Of a stretch of 19,172 nucleotides of DNA, positions 1-10,200 are shown piece after piece. The notes under the pieces were generated by a model. That model saw nothing but the letters and a program-made list of their open reading frames with translations. It had not been told where the DNA came from and did not search any database. The first letter of the stretch is position 1, and every line of letters begins with the position of its first letter. Source of the DNA: Cloacimonetes bacterium UBA6081 (lineage in GTDB: Bacteria; Cloacimonadota; Cloacimonadia; Cloacimonadales; Cloacimonadaceae); assembly GCA_002428685.1 (NCBI GenBank), contig DIXL01000032.1, positions 1-19,172 of the forward strand. Reading direction: 5' to 3'. Both the position numbers and the translations under genes were made by a program.

Positions 1-124
1 CGTTATATAACGTTAGGGATGAACAGGATTTAAGGGATGAATAGATTAGGGATAAATAGGATGAACATGATTTAAGGGATGAATAGATTAGGGTCTTGTC
101 AAGTTTCATATGTCACTACAGCAC

Positions 125-261
125 TGTCGTTCCCGCGGAGGCGGGAATCCAGCACTTTAAAATCCCGTAGGGATGACACAAAATGGTGAAGAAGTACTGT
201 CCTATCTGCCGCTCTACCAGAGCTTTTTCTGGGCTGGATTCCCGCCTCCGCGGGAACGACA
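125..261. repeat. Palindromic MITE-like element, copy 1
   Basis: A 137-bp element bounded by perfect 29-bp terminal inverted repeats at 125-153 and 233-261. Each terminal repeat is itself a hairpin: TTCCCGC, loop GGAG, GCGGGAA (130-147 on the left). Two short internal hairpins follow, ATCCC-GTA-GGGAT (162-174) and GCTCT-ACC-AGAGC (211-223). The arm resembles the published dRS3 consensus ATTCCCN8GGGAAT from Neisseria, known from the literature rather than searched here. No coding capacity or clear target-site duplication was seen. Confidence 0.88.
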
Positions 262-424
262 GGTCAATGTAAGCGTTATATAACGTTAGGGATGAACATG
301 ATTTAAGGGATAAATAGATTAGGGATAAATAGGATGAACATGATTTAAGGGATAAATAGGATGAACATGATTTAAGGGATAAATAGATTAGGGTCTTGTC
401 AAGTTTCATATGTCACTACAGCAC

Positions 425-561
425 TGTCGTTCCCGCGGAGGCGGGAATCCAGCACTTTAAAATCCCGTAGGGATGACACAAAATGGTGAAGAAGTACTGT
501 CCTATCTGCCGCTCTACCAGAGCTTTTTCTGGGCTGGATTCCCGCCTCCGCGGGAACGACA
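425..561. repeat. Palindromic MITE-like element, copy 2
   Basis: Identical to the 125-261 copy at an offset of exactly 300 bases. Inverted arms are 425-453 and 533-561, with internal hairpins at 462-474 and 511-523. It was carried along by the larger tandem duplication and is probably not an independent insertion. Confidence 0.88.
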
Positions 562-589
562 GGTCAATGTAAGCGTTATATAACGTTAG

Positions 590-663
590 GGATGAACAGG
601 ATTTATGAGATAAAAAAGTGATTTTATACTTTACTTTTAAAATCCCCAAAATCCTGTTCATCC
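590..663. terminator. Possible hairpin terminator region downstream of glgP
   Basis: GGATGAACAGGATTT (590-604) and AAATCCTGTTCATCC (649-663) form a 15-bp perfect inverted repeat with a 44-nt AT-rich loop. It lies 26 bases beyond the glgP stop on the minus strand. The long loop and the lack of a clean U tract make it a weak candidate for an intrinsic terminator. It may simply be an inverted copy of the neighbouring tandem repeat. Confidence 0.25.
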
Positions 664-688
664 TGTTCATCCTAAAGTCTATTACAAT

Positions 689-3190
689 TTAATTAAAATC
701 CATTTGCAGCGGCTCAACTTTCCAAATATCGCGGGCATATTCGTTTATGGCGCGATCGCTGGAAAACTTACCCATGTGGGCTATGTTGATTATGGCGGTT
801 TTTACCCAGGCATCACGGTCTTTGTATAGGTTATCTGCTTTGGCAGAGGCTTCCACAAAAGCACGGAAATCTGCCAGATGGCAATAGGTATCACCCTCTT
901 CCACCAATGATTTCCAGATAGGCAAAAAAATGCCTTTTTCTCCGCTCTCAAAACTTCCGTCAATCAGGCTATCCACCACGCGTTTTAGCTCCGGATCACT
1001 TTCGTAGTAGTGTCTGGGGTCATAACCACGCTGTTTCAGTTCCACCACTTCGGAGGCGTTTAGCCCAAAGATAAACATATTTTCCGCCCCAATTTCTTCT
1101 GCCATTTCCACATTTGCCCCATCAAGGGTGCCAAGGGTAAGCGCGCCGTTTAGGGCAAATTTCATGTTTCCGGTGCCGCTGGCTTCATAGCCTGCGGTAG
1201 AAATCTGTTCGGACAAATCTGCTGCGGGGATAATCTTTTCGGCCAGAGACACGGTATAATTGGCCAGAAAAACCACTTTCAACCGGTCTTTGATGTCCGG
1301 ATCTTTGTTAATCACTTCACCCAGGTTGTTAATCAGCTTGATCAAGCGTTTTGCCAAAAAGTAGCCCGGAGCGGCTTTTCCGGCAAAAATCACCGTGCGG
1401 GGGATAAAATCACCTTGGGGATTATCTTTAATTCTGTGATAGCGTGCAATGGTGCCCAGCACATTCAGCAATTGGCGTTTATATTCATGCAAGCGTTTAA
1501 TTTGCACATCAAAGATGCTGTTGACGTCGGTTCGGATGCCGGTTTCACGATAGATGTATTTGCTTAAGGCCTTCTTATTTATGCCCTTTATTTCAAAAAA
1601 AGCCGCTTTAAAATCAGCATCATCCACATAATTTTCTATGCCCTTGATAAATTCCAGGTTCCGGATCCAGGCTGCGCCGATATGTTCGGAGATCAAACTG
1701 GCCAGCAAGGGGTTGCAGGTGTGTAGCCACAGGCGGGGAGTGATGCCATTGGTCTTGTTTTGAAACTTTGTCGGATACATTTCATACAAGTCTGGGAAGA
1801 TGTCTTCACAGATAATTTTGCTGTGCAATTCGGCCACACCATTTACGGCATGAGAGCCATGAATGCACAACTGCGCCATGCGCAAGCCTTTATCGCGGGA
1901 TTCTTCGATGATGGAGATGTTGCGCATCTTTACAATATTTCCGGGATAAAGCCTGGTTACTTCGGCCAAAACAGCATTGTTAATTTGATAAATCAGCATC
2001 AGATGGCGGGGCAGCAGCTCTTCAAAGAGGCTAACGCTCCAACGTTCCAGGGCTTCGGGCAGAATGGTGTGATTGGTATAGCTAAAGCAGCGTCGCGTAA
2101 TCTCCCAGGCCTTTTCAAAGCCAAGGCGTTCTTCATCAATTAGAATCCGCAACATTTCCGGAATTGCAATGGCAGGGTGTGTGTCGTTTAATTGGATGGC
2201 AACCTTGTCCGGCAGTTCACTAAAGCTATCATGATCTTGTTTCCACTGGGCAAAGATGTCCTGCAGCGTGGCTGAGACAAAGAAATACTCCTGTTTAAGC
2301 CGCAAAATACGTCCCAAATGCATGTTATCATTAGGATACAGCACCTTGCTGATATTCTCCGAGATATTTTTCTTTTCCACGGCCTTCACATAGTCGCCGC
2401 TATTGAAATATTCCAGATCAAATTCATCTGTAGCGGTAGCTTGCCACAGACGTAAGTTATTTACATTATCTACTTTATAGCCCGGAACAGGAATGTCCCA
2501 AGCCACTGCCATCACGTCTTCCGTATCCACCCATCGGTAGATAAAGCGGCCATCTGTTTGTTCTTCGCTCAAAACTTTACCGCCAAAGCGGACGCGATAG
2601 GTGATTTCCGGACGTTTAATTTCCCAGGGACAGCCTTTTTTGCGCCAGTGATCCGGCTCTTCCACCTGGTAACCCTGCACAATAAGCTGTTTAAAGATGC
2701 CAAAGTCGTAACGAATGCCATAACCGTAAGCCGGATATGCCTGTGTGGCCAAAGAGTCCATAAAACACGCAGCCAGGCGTCCTAAACCGCCATTTCCCAG
2801 CCCCATATCGGGTTCCAGCTCGGCAATATCTTCCATGGCATAGCCCATTTCTTTCAGCATGTCATAGCTTTCGTCGTAAACATCCAGATTTATCAGGCTG
2901 TTGCCTAAAAGTCTGCCGATTAAAAACTCCATGGACAGGTAGTAAACCTTCTTTACATCCTGTTTGCGATATTCGTATTGAGTGCGCAGCCAACGTTCAA
3001 TCAAACGGTCACGCAAGCTTAGTGCCAGGGCATAATAAACGTCCCAGGGCTTAACCGTGGTTGTGTCCTTAATCAGGGAATATTCCAGATGATTTAAGAA
3101 CAGGGATTTTATCTCGTTACTGCATTCTTCTGCCCTATCAGAGAAGAAGATGGAGTGGAAATCGTTTTTGGGGATGAATCCTTCTTTCAT
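689..3190 (-). CDS. glgP: Glycogen/starch/maltodextrin phosphorylase (GT35)
   Basis: Cytoplasmic phosphorylase that releases glucose-1-phosphate from the non-reducing ends of alpha-1,4-glucans using pyridoxal phosphate. The 833 residues are full length for the family. The conserved GLGNGGLGRLA block lies at about residues 130-140. The family signature EASGTGNMKFALNGALTLG, followed by TLDGANVE, carries the PLP-binding lysine at about residue 677. The short N-terminus lacks the animal-type phosphorylation extension. Start: ATG at 3188-3190, with GAGGA about 13 nt upstream, a rather long spacing. No other glycogen gene is visible in the window, and the gene appears to be transcribed alone. Substrate choice between glycogen and maltodextrin cannot be decided from the sequence. 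Confidence 0.97.
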   Translation of the reverse strand: MKEGFIPKNDFHSIFFSDRAEECSNEIKSLFLNHLEYSLIKDTTTVKPWDVYYALALSLRDRLIERWLRTQYEYRKQDVKKVYYLSMEFLIGRLLGNSLINLDVYDESYDMLKEMGYAMEDIAELEPDMGLGNGGLGRLAACFMDSLATQAYPAYGYGIRYDFGIFKQLIVQGYQVEEPDHWRKKGCPWEIKRPEITYRVRFGGKVLSEEQTDGRFIYRWVDTEDVMAVAWDIPVPGYKVDNVNNLRLWQATATDEFDLEYFNSGDYVKAVEKKNISENISKVLYPNDNMHLGRILRLKQEYFFVSATLQDIFAQWKQDHDSFSELPDKVAIQLNDTHPAIAIPEMLRILIDEERLGFEKAWEITRRCFSYTNHTILPEALERWSVSLFEELLPRHLMLIYQINNAVLAEVTRLYPGNIVKMRNISIIEESRDKGLRMAQLCIHGSHAVNGVAELHSKIICEDIFPDLYEMYPTKFQNKTNGITPRLWLHTCNPLLASLISEHIGAAWIRNLEFIKGIENYVDDADFKAAFFEIKGINKKALSKYIYRETGIRTDVNSIFDVQIKRLHEYKRQLLNVLGTIARYHRIKDNPQGDFIPRTVIFAGKAAPGYFLAKRLIKLINNLGEVINKDPDIKDRLKVVFLANYTVSLAEKIIPAADLSEQISTAGYEASGTGNMKFALNGALTLGTLDGANVEMAEEIGAENMFIFGLNASEVVELKQRGYDPRHYYESDPELKRVVDSLIDGSFESGEKGIFLPIWKSLVEEGDTYCHLADFRAFVEASAKADNLYKDRDAWVKTAIINIAHMGKFSSDRAINEYARDIWKVEPLQMDFN

Positions 3191-3376
3191 TGTTTTTTTT
3201 ATTCCTCAAGTGCACAATTATGCATTCCTTTCCTTGTGCTGGAGCAAGGTTTCTTGTCAAGCGAAAAGTGATTCGAGGCATTCCCCCATTCAAGGGTGTT
3301 TGGGGTTATTGCCTATCTACATTAGTTTTGCCTACACCTTTCATAGTTTGCCAATGTGGCAAATGACTCCTGCTGG

Positions 3377-3443
3377 AATTATGGAATCAATAAGGAATCA
3401 TTATGGATGTAGTCCGTATTGATTCCTTATTGATTCCGTAATT
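3377..3443. repeat. Long near-perfect hairpin in the glgP upstream region
   Basis: Bases 3377-3400 pair with 3420-3443 over 24 positions with a single T:G wobble at 3382/3438. Beyond one mismatch the stem continues for six more pairs (3402-3407 with 3413-3418, one wobble), closing on the 5-nt loop TGTAG. The arm contains GGAATCA twice. It lies about 190 bases upstream of the glgP start and just beyond the lipoprotein terminator. It lacks a U tract, so it does not look like an ordinary terminator. Other possibilities are a small mobile palindrome or a structured RNA. Confidence 0.8.
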
Positions 3444-3457
3444 GGAGCAAGAAAGAA

Positions 3458-3487
3458 GAGGGGTTTTGCCTTTTAGCAAAACCCCTC
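3458..3487 (-). terminator. Rho-independent terminator of the lipoprotein gene
   Basis: GAGGGGTTTTGC (3458-3469) and GCAAAACCCCTC (3476-3487) form a 12-bp perfect stem with a 6-nt loop, 21 bases beyond the stop codon at 3509. On the minus strand the stem is followed by CTTCTTTCTT, a moderately U-rich tail. Position, stem strength and orientation fit an intrinsic terminator. Confidence 0.8.
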
Positions 3488-3508
3488 GTAATTAGATAAG
3501 TTTATTGG

Positions 3509-4162
3509 TTACAATCCCAGCCAACTGGTTTTTACGGCCACCTGACGCACGCCAATTACCTTGAAAGTCCATTCGTAATTGCTGGTGATTCCGTCCACAG
3601 AGATGGGCAGGATCAGTTTCATTTCCTTGCCGTTATACCGCACTGCCGAGGCATAATCCGTGGGAAGCAGCGGGCTGCGCACATAAACTCCCAAAACATT
3701 GGACATGCTTACGTGGTCTGCGGAAGTGATGGTTTCCACGATATTCCCGCGGGGAACAATTGTGCTGGCAGCCTGAGGTTTGTCCTTATCCGCATCCTTG
3801 GTGGAGGACAGCAAAAGACGATGGCCAATGTTGTCGTAATCCAGATACAAGCCTTCTTCCCAATTGATGGCAACATTTCTGGCAGAGGCATTGTAAAAAG
3901 TGAGCTCAAAACCCACTTCGGAAGCACTCCAAATGGTGCGCATCAGGTTATCTTCATAGCGATAACGCAGTTTGTTCACCAAGGTTGTGTCTGCCACCGG
4001 CGATTTGGCTCTGCCTGTTACATCGGAGGAATTTACCACCTTCGTAAGGGCAATATCATATTTGGTTACCAGCTTGGTTTTCGGGTTTTCACCCGTGGTT
4101 GCGCACGCTGCCAAAATTAGCAGAATCAATCCCAGCAGGGCTAATAAATACACTTTTTTCAC
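3509..4162 (-). CDS. Small secreted lipoprotein of unknown function
   Basis: Predicted membrane-anchored lipoprotein of 217 residues. The N-terminus MKKVYLLALLGLILLILAAC is a clear lipoprotein signal peptide with lipobox LAAC and the lipidated cysteine at residue 20. GTG at 4160-4162 is chosen as start because GGAGAG lies six bases upstream and it gives a normal signal peptide. A longer reading from TTG at 4181-4183 would add MKEMERN before it. The mature part is rich in beta-prone segments (GFELTFYNASARNVAINWEE, MKLILPISVDGI), which suggests a beta-sandwich. I do not recognise the family. It has its own strong promoter and terminator, so it is probably expressed independently of the giant gene upstream. 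Confidence 0.85.
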   Translation of the reverse strand: MKKVYLLALLGLILLILAACATTGENPKTKLVTKYDIALTKVVNSSDVTGRAKSPVADTTLVNKLRYRYEDNLMRTIWSASEVGFELTFYNASARNVAINWEEGLYLDYDNIGHRLLLSSTKDADKDKPQAASTIVPRGNIVETITSADHVSMSNVLGVYVRSPLLPTDYASAVRYNGKEMKLILPISVDGITSNYEWTFKVIGVRQVAVKTSWLGL

Positions 4163-4195
4163 ATTTCTCTCCATCTCTTTCAATTTTTACAGAGC

Positions 4196-4224
4196 TTTAT
4201 ACAGATGTTACGTGTTTTTGTCAA
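4196..4224 (-). promoter_or_regulatory. Sigma-70-type promoter for the lipoprotein gene
   Basis: On the minus strand TTGACA (4219-4224) is followed by exactly 17 bases and TATAAA (4196-4201). This is a near-consensus housekeeping promoter. Expected transcription start is near 4189, leaving a leader of about 27 nt before the GTG at 4162. It sits in the 74-bp gap after the stop of the giant secreted protein. Confidence 0.8.
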
Positions 4225-4236
4225 GCGGGATTTACT

Positions 4237-7200
4237 CTATTCCATCAATAGCATCTTTTTGGTGCTTTGATATGTTCCGCAGCGCATCCGGTAATAATAA
4301 ATTCCGCTGCCGGCAGAACGGCCTTGCTGATCTTTTCCATCCCAAACCACTTTGTGATAGCCTGTGGGCATGTTTCCTTTTATCAGGCTGCGCACCATCT
4401 GACCCTTGAGGTTATACACTTCCAGGGTGGTATAATCCGCATCTTTAACCGCAAAGCTGATGGTGGTTTGCGGATTGAAGGGATTGGGGTAGTTGCCGCT
4501 TAGCTCGGTTGCATAAACAGGAATAGCCTCGTCCTGAGTGGCTCCTCCTGGGGCAAGCTGGAAGTTTACAGTGGTAGTTTGGTTGGCTACCACAGTTACA
4601 CTTGGGGAAGTTTGCGGCACGAAGTTTGTGGCCGAAGCCATTACGTCGTAAACTCCAATGGGGATCAGGATGCTGTATGCTCCCACGCTGTTGGATGTGG
4701 CAGAATAACTTCCGGCCGTGATGCTTGCTCCAGCTATGGGTTGGTTATTGGCTGCGTTGCGCACAACTCCGGAAATGTAGCCTGAAATCACCTGTTTTTG
4801 CACAGTATTTGAAAATGAAGGAACAGAGAGCACTTCGGAGGTGTAAACAGCTTTTACAGCCCAACGGTAATTACCATTCGCCAGGTTCAACCAGTTTTCG
4901 TCCACTATGTTGAGGTTGGGGACTGTTGCAGGAGTAAGCGAAGTCCAGTTGTTCGGGCTTGCTTCCTGCCCGGCGTTTAGCCTCCAGACCTGGTAGCCTA
5001 CCAAAGCACGATTATTGATTCTGGGATTGGGCAAGCTCAGATTTGTAGTCCGCACGGGAGCAGATATTTGCGGTGCTCTGGATGGGGGTAAATTGGTTTG
5101 CACAGAGGCACGGTTTGAGCCCATAGAGCGACGCAACTCATTGCCGCTGAAGCGACTTAAATCGCTTCCTGCAAAGCGGACTGCGGTAATGGCATTGCCA
5201 ATATAGATGTCGTCGATAAACCACACATACCACAAACCATCGTTGGTAGTAGGATCATCGGCATTCCAGGCAAGTTTTAGCTGCATGCCTTCGTAGCTGC
5301 TAAGGTCTATGGTTATGGGTGAGGCGTAGTAATTCCAGCCGCCTGTCATAGCCGTGGCATCCCACAGGGTTGTCCAGGTGGCACCATCGTCTATGGAGAC
5401 TTTTATGTAATAGTGATCGCCATTATCCGAGCCTAAAAACACATAGGAGGCAAAGGTTAGATAGGCAGATGGAGGGCAATTGAAGGTGGGGGTAGTTAGC
5501 CATTCATCCTGATGTTCATAGCTCCACCACAAGCCGGATTGCAAGCTGCCATCGGGAGGCAAAACAGGATTACCGCTTATGGTAACAGAACCAAAACGGC
5601 ACCAAGTGGGTAAAACACCGCTAATAGCCGCACCGGTGTTATTGATAACCTGTGTCCACGAGGCAGGCGGAAATATATCACCCTCAAAGCTTTCCACCAC
5701 ATCCAAGGCACTGGGATCCGGAGCCAGCCAGCTCAAACTGACATGGGTGTTGTTATCTATTATTTCGCCATGAACCTGGCGCGGAGCGTAGGCAACTTCA
5801 TTCAAGGTGATGGTGCCAAAGCTGTAGTTTGTTGCGCCGACGTTGATGGTTCCGCTGTGGTTTTGATAGCCGGGACAGATAATTGTAAAGCTATATTCGT
5901 TATTGGCATACACGCTGGGAATGCTGAAAACACCTTGCGCATTTGTGCTGGCATTATAGGTTTCATAGCCCTGCAGGTGGATTCCTGCGCCATTCAAACC
6001 GGTTCCGGTATCGCTGCCAATAATGGTTCCGCCCACCGTAACCATCGGCATTTGCTGCATCGTGAGGTTATGGATGATGGTTTGGTCTTCGGGAATAATT
6101 ATGGTTTGCGTTTGCGAAATGTAGCCATAATGGGAGAAATTGAATTGATAGGTATCAGCTACAATATTTATGATGCTAAACTGACCCTGAGCGTTGGTGG
6201 TGGTGCTGTAACCTCCAAAGGTGGAGGCAATTGCCACTCCTGCCAGGGGCTGATTTCCGGCTCCCAACACGGTGCCATTTAGGTGCCCCACTCCCCCGGG
6301 GATTATAAAGAAGCTGGTTTGGGGAAAAGCCATGGTGGCAGAAACATCGGGTGGACTTGCAGGATCGTAATCATCATTATCGGAATAGGCATTGCGAGCC
6401 CGGGATTGTGCAAGAGTTTGGGTGGCAAAAAGATCGGAATAGCTGTAATACTGCGTATCCATGGGTCGTTCCACCATTATCACCAGGTTTTGGCCATCCA
6501 GATATAAATATGGCGTGGTAAAGGGAATATGGATCAGATTTGTGCCACTGGGGTAGTTTACGGTTCCACCAAAGACTTGCGTAAGCTGGGTGGAAGGAAT
6601 CCAGCCGGCAGATAAATCAGCTTGTGTAGTGGTTCCCATCCAGACATTAGTGGGCATATTAGGCAGGTTTGAGGCGAAGTTATTGTAAAAACCAATTCCA
6701 AACACAGTGCCAATGGTTCCGCCCAATTCTGCAGGATAATACATGCACTCGAACAGTGAATTCATGTAATACATATCCACGGGGAAACGTCCGGTTTCGC
6801 TTCCATCGCCAACTGTATAGACAAGCAAACCCGGAGGTTGAACCGTTACTGCCAAACTGGGACTGTTGTCATTTAAGTTGTTTTGGTCCCCAGCGAGAAT
6901 TACCTTGCCATAGATGGTGGTAAGGCCTTCTGCATCGGGAGTCCAGCCAACTGATACGCTGATTGTTTGGCCTGGATTTACTGCCGTTCCTGCCGCAGAA
7001 CCAATTTCAATATCACCCTGTTTGTATAGTTTTACCAGATAGGTGTTTTGCACAATTGAACCCCAATTGAACACATCAATGCTATAGTTGGCTGCAACCC
7101 CCATGGTTGGAGTGCTGTTACCTGTTATGGACAGCGCAGCAAGGTCGTTTTGGGGAATCACTTCCAGCATTACGTCATCTATAAACATCTGCTGATAAGT

Positions 7201-10200
7201 GCCGGCCTGGGCATGTTTGAATGCTACGTTTTTGCCGGTTCCGGTATAAGCACCAAAGGTAACCACATATTCGCTCCAGGAATTGTTGAGCGTAAGGGTT
7301 TGCACTTCCGCAAAGGTTAAGGGGTCCTGCGGATTGGTCATTATACCCACGATAAGCTGATAATCGCCGGATGCACGTGCCTTGAAATTCACACGAGTTG
7401 TGTTGGTGGCAATGGCAGTGCTGTAAGGCGGTGCAATCAGCATAATGGTGGAAGTATTGTCGTTAAGATTGTTTATCAAGACAGAATTTGGAGCAGAAAA
7501 AGGTTCGTCGGTGGAAGTTACAATGGTGGGGATATTGCTGCCCTGAATAATCTTGCTCCATTGCACAGGTAAGGCAGGAGCGGTTACACCATCAAAGTTT
7601 TGCAGATAAGGCAAAGCTGTGATGGTAGGATCCACACAAGTTCCGGTAAGCTCCACATCATGCGGGGTGCGGGCTCGTGCCGTTCTGTTGCCCAAACTGA
7701 CACGCAGATGGTCGTTTATGGTTATGGTGGCTGTATGTGTCCCTGCTACGGAGGGATTATAGCGTGCCACAAAGGTAATGTTTTGCCCGGTATTCAGGCT
7801 GGCGGGCAGGGTTGGCATATTTTGCAGGCTGAAATACGGACTGCCGGCAATACCGATTGTGTTTATCGTAAGAGGTGAGCCACCGGCATTCATAATGGTG
7901 AAGGTTTGGTTGTGAGTGCTGTTTAATAGCACCGTGCCAAAGCTTCCACTGGAAGGAATAATGGTAAAGATGGGATCGGGGCTAAGCGGCGTTAAATACA
8001 ATGATGTATTGGGAAACATGGTGCTGGTGGAAGTTCCTGCTGGTGGTGCATCGGGCAGATATTCATCCCAATCGCTCCACGTATTCAGAGTGCGCGATTG
8101 TGCCCCATTGGTGCAATAGAACCTGTCCGAAGACGAATAATAGGTGGTATCCATCGGACGGTTCACCATCATCACAAGGTTTCCTCCTGCATAAGTGAAA
8201 GGTGTTTGCAGCTGAATCATGATGGTATTGGCTCCATTGGGATAGTTTACCGTTCCGTTATAAACCTGGGTTAAGGCAGTGGAAGGTATCCAGCCTGCGG
8301 ATAAATCCATCTGTTGTGTGGTTCCCAACCAGATTTTGGTGGGCATATTGGGCAGATTGGTGAAGAAATTGTTATAAAATGCCACTGCGGTGATATTGCC
8401 ATAAGCACCAATTTCGGTGGCATAGAAGATAGTTTCGAACAGGCTGTTGCGGTAGAACATGTCCACAGGTATGCGGGCAAGATCTGTGCCGGTTCCAATT
8501 GTATAAACCATCAAACCCGCGGGCATAACCGTGATTGACAGGCTGGGGCTGGAATCATTCAGGTCGTTTTGGTCTCCGGCCAGGATAACTTTGGCATAAA
8601 CCTGCACTGCACCCTCTGTTGTGGGAGTCCACACCAAAGGAACCTGGACAGTTTGATCGGTTGCAACTGCTATTCCAGGAGCGGAAGCCAGCTCTACATT
8701 ATTGCTATTAAACAGATTAACCGTGTAGGTATTTTGGGTAACCGTGCCCCAGTTGTAAATAGAGGCTGTGTAAGTGGTGGCATTGCCAACGCTGGGAGTA
8801 CTATTACCAGTTACACCAGTGCAGGCTAAATCGGTTTGGGGAATCACACTCAGAATCACATTGTCTATATACAGCGATTGATAGGTGCTGGCAAGGCCAT
8901 GTTTGAAGGCTACATATTTGCCTTGTAAGGGGTAGGAGGCAAAATTGACCACATACTCTGCCCACACAGTGCTCAAGTTTACCGTCTGAACTTCCGTAAA
9001 GCTCTGTGCATCAAGCGGATTGGTCATAATTCCCACAATAATCGGAGCTAAATCATTGCTGCCTTTTCCACGGAAATGCACCTTGGTGGTATTTGTTTGG
9101 ATAGTATTGGCATAAGGTGGTGCAACCAGAAGCAGGGTGGCAGCACTATCGAACTCATTATACAAATACACATTATTGGGATCGCTGTAGCTGTTTGTAT
9201 TGATGGTTCGCACCGAGGCACCCGTTGAGGTGCTCTGTTGAATTTTCTGCCACTGAATTGGCAAATTGGGAGCGGTAACCTCGTCAAAATTCTGGCCATA
9301 GGGCAGGGTGTAAATAGTTGGATCGAGGCATGTAGCCGTCAATGCAACCGTATGAACCGTGCGTGTAAGATTATCAGTTATGGTTATTGTCCCATTATGA
9401 GTTCCTGCTGCGGTGGGGTTGTAAAGCAGATTCAGCACAACGCTTTGTCCGGTTACCAGCGACACAGGCATGGCGGGAGGATTGGTAATAGAATAAAACG
9501 GGCTTCCGGAAAGCACAGCAGAGCTAACCGTCAGGGTTCCGCCTCCGCCATTCAAAATGCTAATCTGCCTGGTATTGGTGCTATTCATCAGCACTTGCCC
9601 AAAAGCCACGGCATTAGGCGAAATAATTGTGATTGGATCTGTGCCCAAAGGAGTTAAGTGAATCAGGGTTTTGGGGAATTGGCCATTGTTTATAGCATCG
9701 GCTGGAGGGCTTGCAGGATCAAATACGGTGCTATCACTATATATGTATCTGCTGCGGTTTTCACCTACAGTCTGGCATTGGAACTGATCTGACGAACTGT
9801 AATATTGCACATCCAAAGGCCGGTTCACCATCATCACCAAATTTCCGCCGGTGTAGGTAAACACCGTTTGCAGCGGGATTATGATCACGTTTGCTCCGCT
9901 GGGATAGTTTACAGTGCCATCAAACACCAGACTAAGCTGTGTGGAGGGTATCCAGCCTGTGGATAAATCTGCCTGTTGCGTGGTTCCCAACCAGATTTTG
10001 GTGGGCATATTTGGCAAGTTGGTTACAAAGTTATTAAAAAAGCTGAGGGCCGTGATATTGCCTACCATAGTTATTTCGGTGGGGTAATAAATAGTTTCAA
10101 ACAGGCTGTTTTTCCAATACATATCCACCGGAACGCGCGCCATTTGATCACCGGATCCAATAGGAACTACCACAACACCCAGGGGCATCACAGTGATGTT

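Larger units (their letters stand above)
1..604. repeat. Nested tandem duplication of short GGGATGAA-type repeats
   Basis: Unit 1 spans 1-273, unit 2 spans 274-573, and a third copy starts at 574 and diverges after about 604. Each unit opens with the palindrome GTTATATAAC, continues with degenerate repeats of AGGGATGAACAGGATTTA / AGGGATGAATAGATT, and contains one 137-bp palindromic element. Unit 2 is longer by one extra 27-bp sub-repeat around 334-360. From the shared GGGTCTTGTC motif (91 and 391) to about 598 the two units are identical except for the sub-repeats. Such near identity implies a recent duplication. The ORFs readable through this block (116-409, 416-670) only translate the repeats and are not considered genes. 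The unit may begin upstream of the window. Confidence 0.9.

Noticed and set aside
116..670. Two minus-strand ORFs reading SFPRRRESSPEKALVERQIG as possible small proteins
   Set aside because: They translate the palindromic element and flanking tandem repeats; the same peptide appears in every copy, so it is a by-product of the repeat.
1760..2143. Plus-strand 127-residue ORF inside glgP
   Set aside because: Antisense shadow of a strongly conserved gene with no start signal.
3216..3262. glgP promoter from TTGACA (3255-3260) and CATAAT (3217-3222)
   Set aside because: The spacing is 32 bases, far from 17; the CATAAT alone is plausible but lacks a matching -35.
3150..3422. Plus-strand 90-residue ORF across the glgP start
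   Set aside because: It overlaps the glgP N-terminus and the long hairpin and resembles no protein family.
5743..6282. Plus-strand 179-residue ORF inside the giant gene
   Set aside because: Opposite-strand shadow of repetitive Gly/Thr/Val-rich coding sequence; the sense frame is supported by domains throughout.
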